Shown in pieces: positions 1 to 8,347 of a stretch of DNA of 55,853 nucleotides (the first letter of the stretch is position 1; every line of letters begins with the position of its first letter). Source of the DNA: Azoarcus sp. GTDB lineage: Bacteria > Pseudomonadota > Gammaproteobacteria > Burkholderiales > Rhodocyclaceae. The stretch is taken from assembly GCA_031276015.1 (NCBI GenBank), contig JAISNX010000179.1, positions 1 through 55,853 on the forward strand, read 5' to 3'. The notes beneath the pieces were generated by a model, which was not told the DNA's origin, did no database searches, and saw nothing but the letters and a program-made list of their open reading frames with translations. The translations under genes were made by a program, and so were the position numbers.

Positions 1-2
1 CC

Positions 3-1916
3 ACCTCCCACGCCTGCCCGTCCTGCGGCACGAGCTTTCCCGAACCCGACCCGAAACTTTTCTCCTGGAACACCCGCCACGGCTGGTGTCCGGCCTGTTT
101 CGGCACCGGCCTGAAAACGGCGGCCAACATCGAAGACCCCGAACAACTCGACCTCGGCAACGTCGAAGGGCTGCTCCACCACGGCGAACCCTGCCCACTC
201 TGTGGCGGCGCGCGCCTCAACCCCATCGCGCGCGCGGTGACATTTCGCGCACTGGGGCCGCATCAACTGGCGGCCCTGCCGATCGGGCGCGCGGCGGCGT
301 TCTTTGCCGCGCTCGAACTCGACGAACGCGAAACCGGCATCGCCCGCGACCTGATAAGCGAGATCCGTGGCCGTCTCGACTTCCTCCGGCGCGTCGGACT
401 GGGCTACCTCGCCCTCGACCGCGCCGCGCCCACCCTCTCGGGGGGCGAAGCGCAACGCATCCGGCTGGCCGCGCAACTCGGCTCCAACCTGCGCGGCGTC
501 TGCTACGTGCTCGACGAACCGACCATCGGCCTGCACCCGCGCGACAACCACCTCCTGCTCGACACCCTCGGCGCGCTGCGCGACCGGGGCAACACCCTCG
601 TCGTGGTCGAACACGACATCGACACCATCCATCGCGCCGACCACCTCATCGACCTCGGCCCCGGCGCGGGCACGCGCGGCGGCGAAATCGTCGCCTCGGG
701 CACCCTCGCCGACATCGCCGCCGCGCCCGCCTCCGCCACCGGCCTGTGCCTGCGCGCGCCCCTGAAGCACCCGATGCGTCCGCGCCGCCCGATAGACGAT
801 GCCCATCCGGCGTTGCGCGTCACGGAAGCCTCCCTGCACAACCTCCGGCACATCTCGCCGCGCATCCCCCTTGCCCGCCTTACCGCCGTGAGCGGCGTTT
901 CCGGCTCGGGCAAATCCACGCTGGCGCGCGACATCATCCAGGCCAAGCTGCGCGCTCTGCTCGGCGACCCGGACGCCGCGCGGGCGCGCAGACGCGGCGA
1001 AATCCCGCCCATGCCCACCACGCCCGCCGCCGTCGCGGGCTGCCGGGCGCTGGCGGGCTGGCAGGCCATCGGTCGCGTGCTCGAAGTCGACCAGACCCCC
1101 ATCGGCAAAACGCCGCGTTCCTGCCCGGCGACCTACGTCGGATTCTGGGATGCCGTTCGCAAACTTTTCGCCGACACCTTTGATGCGCGCAGTCACGGCT
1201 GGAGCGCCGCGCGTTTCTCCTTCAACACCGGCGCGGGGCGCTGCCCGGTCTGCGAAGGCGCGGGCCAGACCACGGTGGAAATGAGCTTTCTCCCGGATGT
1301 CAAGGCGGTTTGCGAAGCCTGCGGCGGCGCGCGCTTCAACCCCGAAACCCTGCGGGTACGCTGGCGCGACAAATCGGTGGCCGACATTCTGGCGATGGAA
1401 GTAGACGAAGCGGCGGACTTCTTCGCCGCCCATCCGGCCATCGCCCACCCCCTGCAACTGTTGCGGGAAGTCGGCCTCGGCTATCTCACGCTCGGGCAAC
1501 CCAGTCCGACGCTCTCCGGCGGCGAAGCGCAGCGGATCAAACTCGTGACCGAACTTGCCAAGGTGCGCCCGCGTCCCGGCGAAGCCGTCGCCGACGGTCA
1601 ACCCCTGCCGCCCGCACGGCATACCCTCTACATCCTCGACGAACCCACCGTCGGGCTGCACATGGCCGACGTGGAAAAACTGATTCGCGTCCTGCACCGC
1701 CTGACCGGCGCGGGGCACACCGTGCTGGTGATCGAACACGACCTGGACGTGATCGCCGAAGCGGACTGGCTGATTGACCTGGGGCCGGAAGGCGGCGCGG
1801 AGGGCGGCGACATCGTCGCGGAAGGGCCGCCGGAAGCTGTCATGGCGGTTGCGGCTTCCCATACCGGGCGCTATTTGCGGGAGTTTCTGGCAGCGCGCGG
1901 GGGGAGCGGGGAGTGA
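3..1916 (+). CDS. uvrA: UvrA excinuclease subunit, C-terminal part (start outside window)
   Basis: This is the ATPase and damage-recognition subunit of nucleotide excision repair. The frame is open from base 3, so the N-terminus is missing. In order it shows a CPxC...CPxC zinc finger (bases ~20-105), an ABC signature LSGGEAQRIRL with Walker B VLDEPTIGLH, a second Walker A SGVSGSGKST (~890-920), a second zinc finger (CPVC...CEAC), and a second LSGGEAQRIKL with ILDEPTVGLH. Two segments are longer than in E. coli UvrA: an Ala/Arg-rich insert after the second Walker A, and about 13 residues before the last Walker B. These resemble the very long, internally duplicated UvrA proteins of some betaproteobacteria and pseudomonads. 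From the fragment alone, standard and long forms cannot be separated with certainty. Confidence 0.93.
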   Translation, partial: TSHACPSCGTSFPEPDPKLFSWNTRHGWCPACFGTGLKTAANIEDPEQLDLGNVEGLLHHGEPCPLCGGARLNPIARAVTFRALGPHQLAALPIGRAAAFFAALELDERETGIARDLISEIRGRLDFLRRVGLGYLALDRAAPTLSGGEAQRIRLAAQLGSNLRGVCYVLDEPTIGLHPRDNHLLLDTLGALRDRGNTLVVVEHDIDTIHRADHLIDLGPGAGTRGGEIVASGTLADIAAAPASATGLCLRAPLKHPMRPRRPIDDAHPALRVTEASLHNLRHISPRIPLARLTAVSGVSGSGKSTLARDIIQAKLRALLGDPDAARARRRGEIPPMPTTPAAVAGCRALAGWQAIGRVLEVDQTPIGKTPRSCPATYVGFWDAVRKLFADTFDARSHGWSAARFSFNTGAGRCPVCEGAGQTTVEMSFLPDVKAVCEACGGARFNPETLRVRWRDKSVADILAMEVDEAADFFAAHPAIAHPLQLLREVGLGYLTLGQPSPTLSGGEAQRIKLVTELAKVRPRPGEAVADGQPLPPARHTLYILDEPTVGLHMADVEKLIRVLHRLTGAGHTVLVIEHDLDVIAEADWLIDLGPEGGAEGGDIVAEGPPEAVMAVAASHTGRYLREFLAARGGSGE

Positions 1917-1940
1917 AACTTCGGATTGACCGTCCACGAA

Positions 1941-2087
1941 GCGCGTAGCGCCGTGGCAATTCATGCGGCGGTTCAGTTTCCTGGATCGCCGATACAATCT
2001 GAACCGCCTTCTGGATCGCCACGGGCCTGCGGCCCTCGCTTTTGACGAGGGCTTGCCTGTCTGTGCGTAACGGCAAGGCAGGCCGCG
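1941..2087 (+). repeat. 147-bp dispersed repeat element, copy 1
   Basis: This segment is nearly identical to the reverse complement of bases 52122-52268, with a few substitutions by eye. It contains an inverted pair CGGTTCAG/CTGAACCG enclosing about 25 bases, a hairpin CCCTCG-cttttga-CGAGGG, and REP-like ends (GCGTAGCGCCGTGGCAAT). No open frame in it resembles a protein family. It is followed directly by the truncated NYN-domain gene. It looks like a non-autonomous intergenic element; no transposase is nearby. Confidence 0.8.
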
Positions 2088-2130
2088 ATACTTCGCTTGC
2101 GAGGAATGATAAAAACATTCCGGCTTCGGA

Positions 2131-2538
2131 TTGTGTCGGCATCTGAACGATGAACTGGCAAAGCTGCCTTTTGTGGCATTGCGTCTGGGCGAATTGGCAT
2201 TCAACGGATGGAAAATCCGGCCAAAGCGCCTGTCCGATGTCGGCAAAAAGGGGGAATCATCGCTGACCATCACGGTGGGCGATCTGTACCCGCAGATCCA
2301 GCAAAAAGGCGTGGACATGCGTATCGGCATGGACATTGCCGCGCTGACACTGAGAAAACACGTGCAAATCATCGTGCTGGTTTCTGGCGATAGTGATCTC
2401 CTTCCTGCCATGAAATTCGCGCGCCGTGAAGGCTGCCAGTTGTTTCTCTGCCCTTTGGGACACTACGTCAAACCGACGATGTACGAGCACAGCGATCTGT
2501 CGCTGGCGTTGGTTGCGCTCTCGCCGTCAAAGGACTGA
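2131..2538 (+). pseudogene. NYN-domain (LabA/DUF88-like) protein, N-terminally truncated
   Basis: The 135-residue reading matches the C-terminal two thirds of PIN-like NYN ribonuclease-fold proteins. It has QQKGVDMRIGMDIA, then LVSGDSDLLPAMKFARREG, then LGHYVKPTMYEHSDL, which supply the later acidic residues of the fold. The N-terminal strand with the first catalytic Asp (usually DGxN) is absent. The only upstream start is TTG, and an in-frame TAA lies at 2110-2112, just after the repeat element. The gene was probably decapitated when the repeat arrived or by a deletion at it. It is unlikely to be active. Family assignment is good; pseudogene status is inferred. Confidence 0.7.
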
Positions 2539-2621
2539 ACAGCGCGCACCGGGCTGACGGGCATCGGGCATGTCGAGGGATGGGGGAGCGCAACGACGGC
2601 GTTCGTGTTTTTGAAACGGCT

Positions 2622-2709
2622 TGCGAACTCGTCTTGAGAAGTTTGCAAATTCGTCTTGAGAAGTTGACGAACTCGTCTTGAGAAGTCTGCGAACTCGTCC
2701 CGAGAAGTT
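2622..2709. repeat. Four tandem 22-bp repeats
   Basis: Four head-to-tail 22-bp units start at 2622, 2644, 2666 and 2688. Each carries the core CTCGTCTTGAGAAGT with one to four differences. There is no spacer between units, so this is not CRISPR. The array lies in the 280-bp gap between the NYN remnant and the end of the TPR-like gene. No other feature was seen in the gap. Confidence 0.85.
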
Positions 2710-2819
2710 CCCGTTCGCGCCCGGCACCGGGCTGAAGACGAAACCGCGCGCGGCGATTGTTTCTTGATGGCGGCGGGCGGGATCGCGGCGCGCAGGCGCG
2801 CTCCCACCGCGCCGCCTGG

Positions 2820-4490
2820 TCATGGCCGGGGGAACGGGTTTTCTATGAAACGGCGTGCCCCGGCGACCCACTCGCGCACGCCGGGCGAGCCGTCCTTGCC
2901 GAAACGGCGGACGATTTCCTCAAAGACGGCGATGGCCTCCCCGGTCTTGCCCTGTTCCCCCAGGGTCGCGCCTTTGCTGAAGAGCGCCCTGGCGACCCAT
3001 TCGAGCACGCCGGGCGGGTCATCCTTGCCGAAGTGCTGGCCGATTACCGCAGAGATGATTATTGCCTCCCAGGTCTTGCCCTGTTCCTCCAGGGGCACGC
3101 CTTTGTTGGAGAACACCTCGGTAGCCAGCACGCTCACGCTCATGCAGGGCGGCGAGCCAGCCTTGCCGAAACGGCGGTCGATTTCCTCATAGATGGCCAT
3201 TGCCTCCCCGGTCTTGCCCTGTTCCCCCAGGGTCACGCCTTTGTTGAAGAGCGCCATGGCAACCTGCACGCGCACGCCGGGCGAGCCATCCTTGCCGAAG
3301 CGGCGGTCGATTTCCTCATAAACGGCCATTGCCTCCCCAGTCTTGCCCTGTTTCCCCAAGGCACTGCCTTTGTTGACGAGCGCCATGGCGACCAGCACGC
3401 ACACGCCGAATGAGCAATCCTTGCCGAAGCGGCGGTCGATTTCCTCATAGATGGTCATTGCCTCCCCGGTCTTGCCCTGTTTCTCCAGGGCCACGCCTTT
3501 GTTGAAGAGCGCCATGGCGACCTGCTTGCGCACGCGGGGCATGTCATCCTTGCCAAAGCGGCGGTCGGTTTCCTCATAAACGGCGATGGCCTCCCCGGTC
3601 TTGCCCTGTTGCCCCAAGGCCGCGCCTTTGTCGAAAAGCGCCTTGGCAACCCACTCGCGCACACCGGGCGAGTCATCCTTGCCGAAACGGCGGTCGACTT
3701 CCTCATAAACGGCGATGGCCTCTCCAGTCTTGCCCTGTCGCCCCAACAAGATCGCGCCTTTGTTAAAGAGCGCCCTGGCGACCCACTCGCGCACGCCGGG
3801 TGAATCATCCTTGCCGAAGCGGCGGTCGATTTCCTCATAAACGACGATTTCCTCCCCGATCTTGTCCTGTAGCCACAACAAGGCGCTTTTGTTGAAGAGC
3901 GCCATGGCGACCTGCTCGCGCACGCCGGGCATGTCATCCTCGCCGAAACGGCGGACGATTTCCTCGAATACGGCAGTTGCCTCCCGAAGTAGGCTCTGTT
4001 GCCCGAAGGTCACGCCTTTGTTGACGAGCGCCCTGGCGACCCACTCGCGCACGCTAGGTGAGTCATCCTCGCCGAAGCGGCGGTCGATTTCTTCATAGAC
4101 GGCGATGGCCTCCCAGATATTGCCCTGTTGCCCCAAGATCACACCTTTGTTGAAGAGCGCCTCGGCGACCTGCTCGCGCACGCCGGGCGAGTCATCCTTG
4201 CCGAAGCGGCGGTCGATTTCCTCAAAAGCGGTAATGGCCTCCCCGGGCTTGCTGCCGCCGTCCTTTACGGCAGCATGAACTTCTTGTATGAAATCGACCC
4301 GCGCCGGAAGGCAGAACAGCACGGCGGCCATCAGCGCCAGCAGGCGCGCGAGAGACCGGGACGGCATCGGCTTTTCGCCGGGTATTCTTCCGCTCCCTGG
4401 CATTGGCAGACGGTGGCCACGGTTCCGCGAGCACTGGCAGTCAGTTTGATATGTTGCTGTTGCCTTGCCGATGCGATTGAGGATGTTCAT
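2820..4490 (-). CDS. Secreted TPR/Sel1-like repeat protein
   Basis: The protein consists of about eleven tandem units of ~43 residues. The consensus runs GKTGEAIAVYEEIDRRFG, then KDDSPGVREWVA, then KALFNKGAALGQQ, and each unit can form a helix-turn-helix pair of TPR type. Such arrays usually mediate protein contacts. The start at 4490 has a G-rich ribosome site and a plausible promoter. A second ATG at 4367 begins a clear Sec signal peptide (hydrophobic LLALMAAVLFCLP), so the true start may be 4367 and the protein is probably exported. Units are highly alike in DNA as well, which suggests recent expansion. The last unit breaks off in a non-repeat tail (ARRFIENPFPRP), perhaps a recombination scar. 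The partner is unknown. Confidence 0.7.
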   Translation of the reverse strand: MNILNRIGKATATYQTDCQCSRNRGHRLPMPGSGRIPGEKPMPSRSLARLLALMAAVLFCLPARVDFIQEVHAAVKDGGSKPGEAITAFEEIDRRFGKDDSPGVREQVAEALFNKGVILGQQGNIWEAIAVYEEIDRRFGEDDSPSVREWVARALVNKGVTFGQQSLLREATAVFEEIVRRFGEDDMPGVREQVAMALFNKSALLWLQDKIGEEIVVYEEIDRRFGKDDSPGVREWVARALFNKGAILLGRQGKTGEAIAVYEEVDRRFGKDDSPGVREWVAKALFDKGAALGQQGKTGEAIAVYEETDRRFGKDDMPRVRKQVAMALFNKGVALEKQGKTGEAMTIYEEIDRRFGKDCSFGVCVLVAMALVNKGSALGKQGKTGEAMAVYEEIDRRFGKDGSPGVRVQVAMALFNKGVTLGEQGKTGEAMAIYEEIDRRFGKAGSPPCMSVSVLATEVFSNKGVPLEEQGKTWEAIIISAVIGQHFGKDDPPGVLEWVARALFSKGATLGEQGKTGEAIAVFEEIVRRFGKDGSPGVREWVAGARRFIENPFPRP

Positions 4491-4525
4491 GATTTGCCCC
4501 CCGGATCGGGTTATGACGCGTTCCC

Positions 4526-4554
4526 ATACTACCCATGAGGACTTTTTGCCGCAA
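4526..4554 (-). promoter_or_regulatory. Candidate sigma70 promoter of the TPR-like gene
   Basis: Reading the minus strand, TTGCGG (4554-4549) and TAGTAT (4531-4526) are separated by 17 bases and lie about 36 bases before the ATG at 4490. No other signal was seen in the 195-bp gap to hemW. Confidence 0.4.
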
Positions 4555-4685
4555 CATGGCGGGGAGCGGGCGTCGATGACAGGGCATGTAAACGTCGGTT
4601 GTCTTCACGGCGATATGTTGCTGGTGTTGGCGTGGAACAGGCCCCGCGACCCGCGCCACCGGCGGGGCATCGACTCCCCCGCCGC

Positions 4686-5855
4686 TCACTCCGGCAGAAA
4701 AATCTGCAACAGATCGTTGAGAAACCGCTGGCCTCGCGCCGTTGCCCGCAGGCGATCCGGAGACGCATCCAGCAGGCCGCGCGCGCGTGCTTCGGCCAGA
4801 CCGTCCGCCATGACATCCGGCGACAGGCCCGTCCGCTCCCGGAAAAGCCCCCAGGACACGCCATCGGGCAGGCGTAGCGCGTTCATCAAAAACTCGAACG
4901 GCAGTTCCGCCGCGCCCACCATCCGCCGTGCCTGGACAAAATCGCCACGCGCCGCGCCTTCGAGATAGCGGGCCGGATGTCGGTGACGGACTTCGCGCAC
5001 CACGCCGCCGGAAACCGTCAGCTTCCCATGCGCGCCGGGGCCGAGGCCGAGATAATCGCCGAAAGTCCAGTAATTGAGATTGTGCTGGCATTCCTGCCCG
5101 GCACGGGCGAAGGCGGAGACTTCGTAATGCCCGAATCCGGCATCGGCAAGCCGCGCCTCGATGGCGTCCTGCATGTCGGCGGCGGCATCGTCGCCGGGCA
5201 GTACCGGCGGATTGCGTGCAAACGGCGTGCCCGGCTCAAGGGTGAGGTGATAGCAGGACAAATGCCCCACGCCGAACGCCAGCGCCGTTTCCACATCGGC
5301 CAGCGCCATGGCAAGTGTCTGGCCGGGAAGCCCATACATCAGATCGACATTCACGCGCGCAAAACGGGAAAGCGCATCCTCCACCGCCCGGCGCGCGCCG
5401 TCGCCATCGTGAATGCGGCCAATGCGGGCGAGCATCCCGTCGTCGAAACTCTGGACGCCGAGCGACAGGCGATTGACATCCGCATCGCGGCAAGCGCCAA
5501 AACGCGCGGCGTCCGCCGTGCCGGGGTTTGCTTCGAGGGTGATTTCGGCCTCGGGCGCAAGCAGCAGGCGGGCGCGCAAGGCGTCGAGCAGTTTTTCCAG
5601 CACCGGGGCAGGCAGCAGACTGGGCGTCCCGCCGCCGATGAAAACGCTATGAACGCATCGCCCCCGGATTTGCGGCAGCGCCGCTTCGAGATCAGCCACG
5701 ACGGCGGCAGCCCAGGCATCCGCCGGAATCTCGCCGCCGCGCGGCGCGTGCGAGTTGAAATCGCAGTAGGGACATTTGCGCACACACCAGGGAAAGTGAA
5801 TGTAGAGCGCGAGCGGCGGTGTGGAACCGTCGCCGGAGGGTATTTGCTTTGTCAT
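4686..5855 (-). CDS. hemW: HemW, radical SAM heme chaperone
   Basis: HemW binds heme and is thought to insert it into target proteins. It was formerly annotated as an oxygen-independent coproporphyrinogen oxidase. The 389-residue product has the radical SAM cluster motif Cys24-x3-Cys28-x2-Cys31 (CVRKCPYC), the GGGTPSLL SAM-binding stretch, and the ETAL/HemN C-terminal region. The cluster spacing CX3CX2C and the lack of the longer HemN N-terminus favour HemW over true HemN. The ATG at 5855 was chosen because family members start just before this region. The frame stays open upstream only through the REP-like repeats. Confidence 0.92.
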   Translation of the reverse strand: MTKQIPSGDGSTPPLALYIHFPWCVRKCPYCDFNSHAPRGGEIPADAWAAAVVADLEAALPQIRGRCVHSVFIGGGTPSLLPAPVLEKLLDALRARLLLAPEAEITLEANPGTADAARFGACRDADVNRLSLGVQSFDDGMLARIGRIHDGDGARRAVEDALSRFARVNVDLMYGLPGQTLAMALADVETALAFGVGHLSCYHLTLEPGTPFARNPPVLPGDDAAADMQDAIEARLADAGFGHYEVSAFARAGQECQHNLNYWTFGDYLGLGPGAHGKLTVSGGVVREVRHRHPARYLEGAARGDFVQARRMVGAAELPFEFLMNALRLPDGVSWGLFRERTGLSPDVMADGLAEARARGLLDASPDRLRATARGQRFLNDLLQIFLPE

Positions 5856-5921
5856 GCGGCGCAAGCGTATCACGCCCCTGCCCCTGAAAACGGCTCGTGA
5901 GTCAGGGAACCTTTGAACAAG

Positions 5922-6140
5922 CGTCACTGCGAGCGAAGTGGTGCCGCCAGTGCATCGTGTGGATTGCCACAGCGCTTCGCGCCTCGCAATGATACGAATC
6001 TCCCGACCGTCATTGCGAGGACCGCAGGCCCGCGGCAATCCACACGGCGGCGATCACTCGCACTGAGGGGTAGCATTGCGGGAATCACGGGTACATGAGT
6101 TGCCACGGCACTACGTGCCATGCAATGACAAAAACATTCC
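5922..6140. repeat. Cluster of REP-like palindromic repeats
   Basis: Three copies of a REP-like unit (core TGGATTGCCAC, then GC-rich loop, then CTCGCAATGA) lie between hemW and mlaF. The first two face each other and form a long imperfect palindrome. The third, ending near 6140, shares the tail AATGACAAAAACATTCC with the right side of the repeat at 1941-2120. Such units are common between convergent or divergent genes and may act in mRNA stability or as targets of REP transposases. Confidence 0.75.
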
Positions 6141-6227
6141 CAGTCGGCAATGCGCACATTCGAACAGAAACCGCATCCAGTCGGAGATGCCTTGATTCAA
6201 TCGGATCAGGCTCCATGGCGGGAGATT

Positions 6228-6236
6228 TGTTAGAAT
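6228..6236 (+). promoter_or_regulatory. Candidate extended -10 promoter of the mla operon
   Basis: TGTTAGAAT matches an extended -10 element (TGn before TAGAAT) about 35 bases before the mlaF ATG. No convincing -35 box is visible at the right distance. Confidence 0.35.
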
Positions 6237-6270
6237 CCCGCTCTTATGTTCGGTGATATTTGATCGTTCC

Positions 6271-7086
6271 ATGACGCCTGCCTCCGGCAATCCTCTTGTC
6301 CGTCTGAATCGTGTGCGCTTCGCTTATGGCGAACGCGAGATTCTGCACGACGTCGATTTGACCGTGCATCGCGGTCAGGTAGTGGCGATCATGGGTGGCA
6401 GCGGTTCCGGCAAGACGACGCTCCTGCGCCTCATCGGCGGGCAATTGCGGGCCGATGCGGGTACGGTGGAAGTAGACGGGCAGGATATGGGCCATCTGTC
6501 GGTTTCGGCCCTGTATGCCTTGCGGCGGCGCATGGGAATGCTGTTCCAGTTCGGGGCGCTTTTTACCGATATGAATGTGTTCGATAACGTGGCCTTCCCC
6601 CTGCGCGAACATACCGCCCTGCCCGCCGAATTGATCCGCGATCTGGTGCTGATGAAACTCCATGCCGTGGGCCTGCGCGGCGCGGCGGCGCTGATGCCTT
6701 CGGAGCTTTCGGGCGGCATGGCGCGACGGGTGGCACTGGCGCGCGCGGTGGCGCTCGACCCCATGTTGATGCTCTACGACGAGCCTTTCGCCGGACTCGA
6801 TCCGATTTCGCTCGGGACGATCGGGCATCTGATCCGCCGCCTGAACGATGCCCTCGGCGCGGCCTCGATCATGGTCACGCACGATGTGCAGGCTTCGCTC
6901 GATCTGGTCGATTATGTTTATTTCGTCTCGGAAGGCGGCATCGTGGCGCACGGCACGCCTGCGGAAATCCGCGCTTCGGATGACCCTTTCGTGCACCAGT
7001 TCGTCCACGCCGAAGCGGACGGCCCGGTGCCGTTCCATTACCCGGCACCGCCCCTGGCGAGCCTGCTCGACGAGGTGCCGACATGA
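6271..7086 (+). CDS. mlaF: MlaF, phospholipid transport ABC ATPase
   Basis: MlaF is the cytoplasmic ATPase of the MlaFEDB complex, which moves phospholipids between the inner membrane and periplasmic MlaC to keep the outer membrane asymmetric. The 271-residue protein has Walker A GGSGSGKTT, signature LSGGMARR and Walker B LMLYDEPFAGLD. ATG 6271 is preferred over an in-frame GTG at 6253 because family members start close to the first strand (LVRLNRVRFAYG). It is the first gene of a tightly packed operon and overlaps mlaE by ATGA. Confidence 0.94.
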   Translation: MTPASGNPLVRLNRVRFAYGEREILHDVDLTVHRGQVVAIMGGSGSGKTTLLRLIGGQLRADAGTVEVDGQDMGHLSVSALYALRRRMGMLFQFGALFTDMNVFDNVAFPLREHTALPAELIRDLVLMKLHAVGLRGAAALMPSELSGGMARRVALARAVALDPMLMLYDEPFAGLDPISLGTIGHLIRRLNDALGAASIMVTHDVQASLDLVDYVYFVSEGGIVAHGTPAEIRASDDPFVHQFVHAEADGPVPFHYPAPPLASLLDEVPT

Positions 7087-7865
7087 ACGCGCTGCTGCGC
7101 AGGATCGGTGCCATGACCATCGACGGCCTATGGCGTCTCGGTTTCATGGCGCGCTTCTTTTTTGCGCTGCTGCGCTATTCCGGACAATCGTTCCGCCGCC
7201 TGCCGCTGACGATCCGCGAGATTTATTTCAGCGGCGTGCTCTCGCTGCTCATCATCCTGGTCTCGGGCCTGTTCGTCGGGTTGGTGCTCGGCTTGCAGGG
7301 CTACGATATTTTGCAGCGCTTCGGTTCGAGCGATGCGCTCGGCATCATGGTGGCTCTCTCGCTCCTGCGCGAACTGGGGCCGGTGGTGGCGGGGCTGTTG
7401 TTCGCCAGCCGCGCCGGTTCGGCAGTGACGGCGGAAATCGGCCTGATGAAGACCACCGAGCAGTTGCAGGCCATGGACATGATGGCGGTGAATCCCATCG
7501 CGCGGGTCGTGGCTCCGCGCTTCTGGGGCGGGGTGATTTCGATGCCGCTGCTGGCGGCGATGTTCTCGGCAATGGGGATTTTCGGCGGCTGGCTGATCGG
7601 CGTGGTGGCCATCGGCGTCGATGACGGCGCTTTCTGGTCGCAAATGCGGGCTTCGGTGGATTTCCGCTACGACATCGTCAACGGCACGATCAAGTCCTTC
7701 GTGTTCGGGGTGGCGGTGTCGCTGATCGCGGTTTTCGAGGGCTACGATTGCCAGCCCACCGCCGAGGGTGTGTCGCGGGCGATCACGCGCACCGTGGTAA
7801 GTTCGGCGCTGGTGATTCTGGCGCTGGATTTCGTGCTGACTTCTTTTATGTTCCGAGGTCTTTGA
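7083..7865 (+). CDS. mlaE: MlaE, phospholipid transport permease
   Basis: MlaE is the inner-membrane permease of the Mla transporter (MlaE/TRPS family). Its 260 residues match the family length. Several hydrophobic segments are visible, including FSGVLSLLIILVSGLFVG and the conserved stretch ELGPVVAGLLFASRAGS near residue 95. It overlaps mlaF and mlaD by ATGA, which implies coupled translation and fixed stoichiometry. Confidence 0.94.
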   Translation: MNALLRRIGAMTIDGLWRLGFMARFFFALLRYSGQSFRRLPLTIREIYFSGVLSLLIILVSGLFVGLVLGLQGYDILQRFGSSDALGIMVALSLLRELGPVVAGLLFASRAGSAVTAEIGLMKTTEQLQAMDMMAVNPIARVVAPRFWGGVISMPLLAAMFSAMGIFGGWLIGVVAIGVDDGAFWSQMRASVDFRYDIVNGTIKSFVFGVAVSLIAVFEGYDCQPTAEGVSRAITRTVVSSALVILALDFVLTSFMFRGL

Positions 7866-8347
7866 TGAGCCGGACGACGCTTGATTTGTGGGTGGGTCTG
7901 TTCGTGGCGCTGGGCTTTGCCGCGCTGGTTTTCCTGGCGGTGAAGGTCGGCAGTTATACGGATGCGCCGGGCGGCGCGACGTATACGGTCGAGGCGGCAT
8001 TCGACAATATCGGCGGCCTGAAGGCGCGCGCGCCGGTCAAGAGCGCGGGCGTGGTGGTCGGACGGGTCGGCGGCATTCGTTTCGACTCGCAGAGCTATCG
8101 CGCCATCGTCCGGCTCGATCTCCATGGGGGGTACGAATTCCCGACCGATACGAGCGCCTCCATCCTGACATCGGGCCTGCTCGGCGAGCAATACATCGGC
8201 CTCGACCCCGGCGCGGAGAGCGACATCCTGAAGGACGGCGACAAGCTGCAAATCACCCAGTCGGCGGTGGTGCTGGAAAAACTCATCGGCCAGTTCCTGT
8301 TCAACAAGGCAGCCGAAGCGCCCGCGCAGGGAGCGTCCGCGCAATGA
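7865..8347 (+). CDS. mlaD: MlaD, MCE-domain phospholipid-binding protein
   Basis: MlaD is the periplasmic hexameric MCE ring anchored by one N-terminal helix (DLWVGLFVALGFAALVFLAV). The MCE domain follows (ATYTVEAAFDNIGGLKARAPV, then VVVGRVGGI, then LDPGAE). The 160-residue length is typical. The ATG overlaps the mlaE stop as ATGA. Confidence 0.93.
   Translation: MSRTTLDLWVGLFVALGFAALVFLAVKVGSYTDAPGGATYTVEAAFDNIGGLKARAPVKSAGVVVGRVGGIRFDSQSYRAIVRLDLHGGYEFPTDTSASILTSGLLGEQYIGLDPGAESDILKDGDKLQITQSAVVLEKLIGQFLFNKAAEAPAQGASAQ

Noticed and set aside
1973-2200. Minus-strand open frame through the repeat at 1941-2087
   Set aside because: The same peptide text appears from the second repeat copy at 52140-52236, so it comes from the repeat and is not a gene.
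2622-2709. Possible CRISPR array
   Set aside because: The 22-bp units are directly adjacent with no spacers, and there are no cas genes.
2757-3413. Long plus-strand open frame with repeated HAGR and LPGLALFPQG text
   Set aside because: It is the antisense of the 43-residue repeat gene; the repeat DNA keeps several frames open. The minus-strand reading has TPR-like structure and a signal peptide.
5856-6038. N-terminal extension of hemW
   Set aside because: The extra 61 codons run through REP-like repeats and have no match to HemW; the ATG at 5855 fits the family.
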